Below are positions 61,532 to 64,000 of a stretch of 64,000 bases of DNA, piece by piece (positions within the stretch are counted from its first letter, which is position 1; every line of letters begins with the position of its first letter). The DNA is from Mycobacterium kiyosense (GTDB lineage: Bacteria > Actinomycetota > Actinomycetes > Mycobacteriales > Mycobacteriaceae). The DNA is taken from contig AP025179.1 of the NCBI GenBank assembly GCA_021654635.1, positions 4,092,001 to 4,156,000 of the forward strand, given 5' to 3'. Position numbers and translations under genes: made by a program. A model generated the notes under the pieces. The model saw only the letters and a program-made list of their open reading frames with translations, searched no databases and was not told where the DNA came from.

Positions 61532-62172
61532 ATGGCCACCGATCCCGAACCCGCGCCGCCGCGCGCGACGGTGGCGACCACCGAGCGGGGCCAACGCACC
61601 CGGGCAGCCATCATCGACGTGGCGGCCACGCTCATGTACCAGAACGGCGTCTCCGGAACCTCTGTCGACGACATCCTTGGCCGCAATGGGCACCGGCGCA
61701 AATGCAGCTCTACCACTACTTCAGCGACAAATCGGAATTGGTCGCGGCGGTGGTCGAACGCCAACTGGAGCGAGTGCTGGCAGCCCAACCGGGCCTAGCT
61801 CACGTCGACTCCATGAAGGGCATTGAGCGCTGGGCACGTGAGGTGGTCAGCCTGCACCGGCAACCCGGTGGCCCGTTCGCCTGTCCCCTCGGTTCGACCG
61901 CTGCGGAGTTGAAGAATGACCCGGCGTTTCGCCCAGCCCTAGCCGCGGCGTTCCGCCGGTGGGAGCAACCGCTCGCCGAGGGCCTACGCACGATGCGTGC
62001 TCGCGGCGAATTGGGCCGACGGGAGAACCCGGACCGGCTGGCAGCCAGCCTGATCGCCGCCCTGCAGGGCGGCATGTTACTGGCACGGATCAACGGGGAC
62101 CTCACGACGCTGCGCGACACTTTGAACGCGGCGGTGGACAACATTCGCCGTCGCACCGTGCCGCCAAGCTGA
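61532..62172 (+). pseudogene. TetR-family regulator, frame broken in the HTH
   Basis: ATG at 61532 opens MATDPEPAPPRATVATTERG; helix 1-2 of the DNA-binding domain reads TRAAIIDVAATLMYQNGVSG. The recognition helix region is disturbed at 61678-61708 (an extra G and a second change), after which LYHYFSDKSELVAAVVERQL resumes in another frame and the ligand-binding domain continues to 62172. A corrected protein has ~213 residues. It lies directly upstream of the dehalogenase and an operator-like palindrome, so it probably represses it. Confidence 0.75.
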
Positions 62173-62240
62173 CCGCGGTTCATGCCGGACGACTCCGGCC
62201 GACAGCCGCCGCACGCTGACCTGCATTCCCAGCAGCAAAC

Positions 62241-62256
62241 TGTACTTGACAGTACA
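62241..62256. promoter_or_regulatory. Operator-like palindrome over the dehalogenase promoter
   Basis: TGTACT-TGAC-AGTACA is a 16-bp inverted repeat. A perfect -35 TTGACA (62246-62251) lies inside it. A second inverted repeat GATGA-TGCGCG-TCATC (62275-62290) is just downstream. The placement fits TetR repression of the following gene. Confidence 0.6.
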
Positions 62257-62316
62257 ATAACGTTCGGGCATGGTGATGATGCGCGTCATCTGAGCACCCA
62301 TACGGACGGAGCAGCT

Positions 62317-63229
62317 TTGCAGATTCTTCGCACGCCTGACCAGTGTTTCGCTGACCTTCCGGACTATCCGTTCCAGCCCCACTACATCGATGTGGCCAGC
62401 GGCGATGGCAACACCATCCTGCGAGTGCACTACGTCGACGAGGGACCTGCCGACGCGCCGCCGGTACTGCTGCTGCACGGTGAGCCGTCGTGGTGGTTCC
62501 TTTACCGCAAGATGATTCCGGTGATTACCAGCGCAGGTTTGCGCGCAGTGGCGATCGACTTGGTCGGCTTCGGCCGCAGCGACAAGCCGGCCAGTCGGGA
62601 CGACTACACCTACCAGGCTCACGTCGACTGGACCCGCGCTGCCATCGAGGCGATCGGACTCACCGATATCACCCTGGTTTGCCAAGACTGGGGTGGGCTG
62701 ATCGGGTTGCGCCTAGTGGGTGAAGATCCCGATCGCTTTGCCCGCGTCGTTGCCGCCAACACGTTCTTGCCTACGGGAGACCGACGTCTCGGCAAGGCTT
62801 TCCTAGCTTGGCAGAAATACAGTCAGGAGACGCCCAACTTCGACGTCGGCAAGATCGTCAGTGGCGGCTGCTCGACAGCGCTCACACACGACGAGATCGC
62901 CGCCTATGACGCCCCGTTTCCTGATGACACCTACAAGGCCGGCGCCCGGCAATTCCCGATGCTGGTGCCGACCAGCCCGGACGACGCTGCCGCCGCGGCG
63001 AATCGGGCAGCATGGGACGCGCTGGGACGCTACGACAAGCCGTTTCTGTGCGCATTCTCCTGACCTGACATCACCGGTGGCGCCGACGGGCGCTGCGCCT
63101 GTTGACTCCTTCTGGTGCGCACGCCTACGAACCCGTCACGATAACCGGGGCTGGACACTTCCTCCAGGAGGACAACGGCCGTGAACTCGCCTCCGCGGTA
63201 GCCACTTTCATCGCTGCTACGTCGCGATG
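62317..63229 (+). pseudogene. Haloalkane dehalogenase (DhmA/Rv2296-like), frame broken near the end
   Basis: The TTG at 62317 with GGAG upstream opens LQILRTPDQCFADLPDYPFQ, like known mycobacterial dehalogenases; the frame upstream of it adds unconserved residues. LLLHGEPSWWFLYRKMI is the halide/oxyanion region with HGEPxW, VCQDWGGLIGLRLV carries the nucleophile Asp, and RQFPMLVPTSPDD is typical. The frame ends at FLCAFS (63061), and the catalytic His block GAGHFLQEDNGRELASAVAT follows in another frame up to 63229. Indels lie at 63058-63110. If real, the enzyme lacks its catalytic His. Confidence 0.85.
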
Positions 63230-63378
63230 AAGCCCGACAGAAGCGAAATCCCTCGTGCGCGTACTGGGCGGTCGGTCATCTGGTGATGTATCGCAACGCA
63301 GGCGACGACGGGCAGCTGCAAACGCCAGACAAGCAGCGAGCTTCGCCGATCGCTGAACCGCAGCGCTTGCCGGCAACG
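63230..63378. other. Gap between dehalogenase and MFS gene
   Basis: 150 bases with no ORF I can defend. It may hold the true 5' end of the MFS gene. Confidence 0.35.
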
Positions 63379-64000
63379 TTGTCGCGGCAGTCGAGTCGCG
63401 GAGTCGACCACCGCGCGCAACTGCGTCTCGCCGTATTCGCGGCTCATGCTCTGGTGTTTTCGTCGTGGGTGGCCCACATCTCTCACGTTAAAGGCGACTT
63501 GGGACTTTCCGACGGCGAGCTGGGCGATGCTCTGCTGGGTGCTCCTTTGGGTGCTTTGCTGGCGACGACGCTGTGCGTCTGGGTGTTGGCCACGCTGGGA
63601 AGTCACCATTCTCATCCTTGGTCATTGTGGCCGGCTACGCGGCGTCTGGGCTTCCTTCTGGTCTGCCAGTCCGAGATGGAGCTTTTTCTGGCGCTGACGT
63701 GTGTGGGTTTCTTTTTAGGCGGACTGGACGTCGCGATGAACGTTCAAGCCGCTGCGGTTGAGCGTCTCGCTGCGAGCCCGATCATGTGTCGCTTCCACGG
63801 GGTGCGCAGCGTCGCCGTGTTGCTGGGGTCTTTGATCGGCGCGGCCTGCGTGAGCGCGGACGTGGACCTGGCTGCCCAGCTGACCGTCATCGGCGCCATG
63901 GTCATTGTCGTAGTCCTGCCGCTTTCCCGCGGCTTGCCCAGCGACCCGGCACCCACCGCCGGTAAGCGAACCGAACGGCCTCCGCGGATCTGGAGAAGTC
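63379..64000 (+). pseudogene. MFS transporter, partial at window end and frame-broken
   Basis: Readable membrane segments of an MFS carrier: LRLAVFAAHALVFSSWVAHI, DGELGDALLGAPLGALLATT, LVIVAGYAASGLPSGL in a second frame, then LALTCVGFFLGGLDVAMNVQ and IVVVLPLSRGLPSDPAPT in the third. Frame changes fall near 63600 and 63680. The 5' end is uncertain (a TTG at 63379 is one option), and the 3' part lies outside the window. The neighbouring dehalogenase suggests transport of a haloorganic compound or its product, which is inference. Confidence 0.68.

Overview
The window is a chromosomal stretch of a non-tuberculous Mycobacterium. It is GC-rich, makes heavy use of GTG and TTG starts, and follows the M. 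tuberculosis gene order Rv2913c to Rv2927c and then Rv2963 to Rv2975c. The large phthiocerol dimycocerosate / phenolic glycolipid locus that separates these blocks in M. tuberculosis is missing, and so is pknI. This points to a species outside the PDIM-producing group, for example an M. avium- or M. simiae-like slow grower. The species cannot be fixed from the sequence alone.

Layout. 1-20.7 kb is a housekeeping block on the minus strand: two amidohydrolases, ffh, the nitrogen-sensing set glnD-glnB-amt, ftsY, smc, acyP, an OsmC protein, mutM, rnc, a DUF177 protein and sepIVA. A hypothetical gene, an alpha/beta hydrolase and a helicase lie on the plus strand inside it. 20.7-40.4 kb holds a copper-type (RicR-box) permease gene, a DUF222/13E12 gene, purU, an epimerase, a metallophosphoesterase, coaD, rsmD, pyruvate carboxylase, a VKOR/DsbA pair, lipN, an aldo/keto reductase, an exported HNH-type protein, recG, a DAK/FakA-like protein and rpmB. 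At 40.4 kb synteny breaks and a lipid-transport island follows: tetR-mmpS-mmpL, a convergent second mmpL with a small helical partner, and a divergent NarL-type two-component system. A perfect 22-bp palindrome lies between the last two units.

From about 50 kb the sequence is accessory. A second DUF222 (REP13E12-type) gene is broken at about 51.02 kb, where a decayed element resembling an actinomycete integrative conjugative element begins. It carries a serine recombinase, a RepSA-like initiator, an FtsK/TraSA-like translocase, a SCO3933-type protein, an intact XRE regulator with a large helical C-terminal region, and a coupled creatininase-family gene. Beyond it lies a stress-like module (DUF417 membrane protein, flavodoxin-like protein, ECF sigma factor, broken anti-sigma, DoxX). 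A TetR repressor, a haloalkane dehalogenase with an operator-like palindrome, and a partial MFS transporter complete the window.

Caution. Several genes that should be functional (ffh, pyruvate carboxylase, lipN, a response regulator) carry single-base gains in G/C runs, so consensus errors are likely in this sequence. In 50-64 kb the lesions are denser and not confined to homopolymers, so real gene decay, poor local sequence quality, or both, may apply there. No tRNA, rRNA or CRISPR array was recognised.
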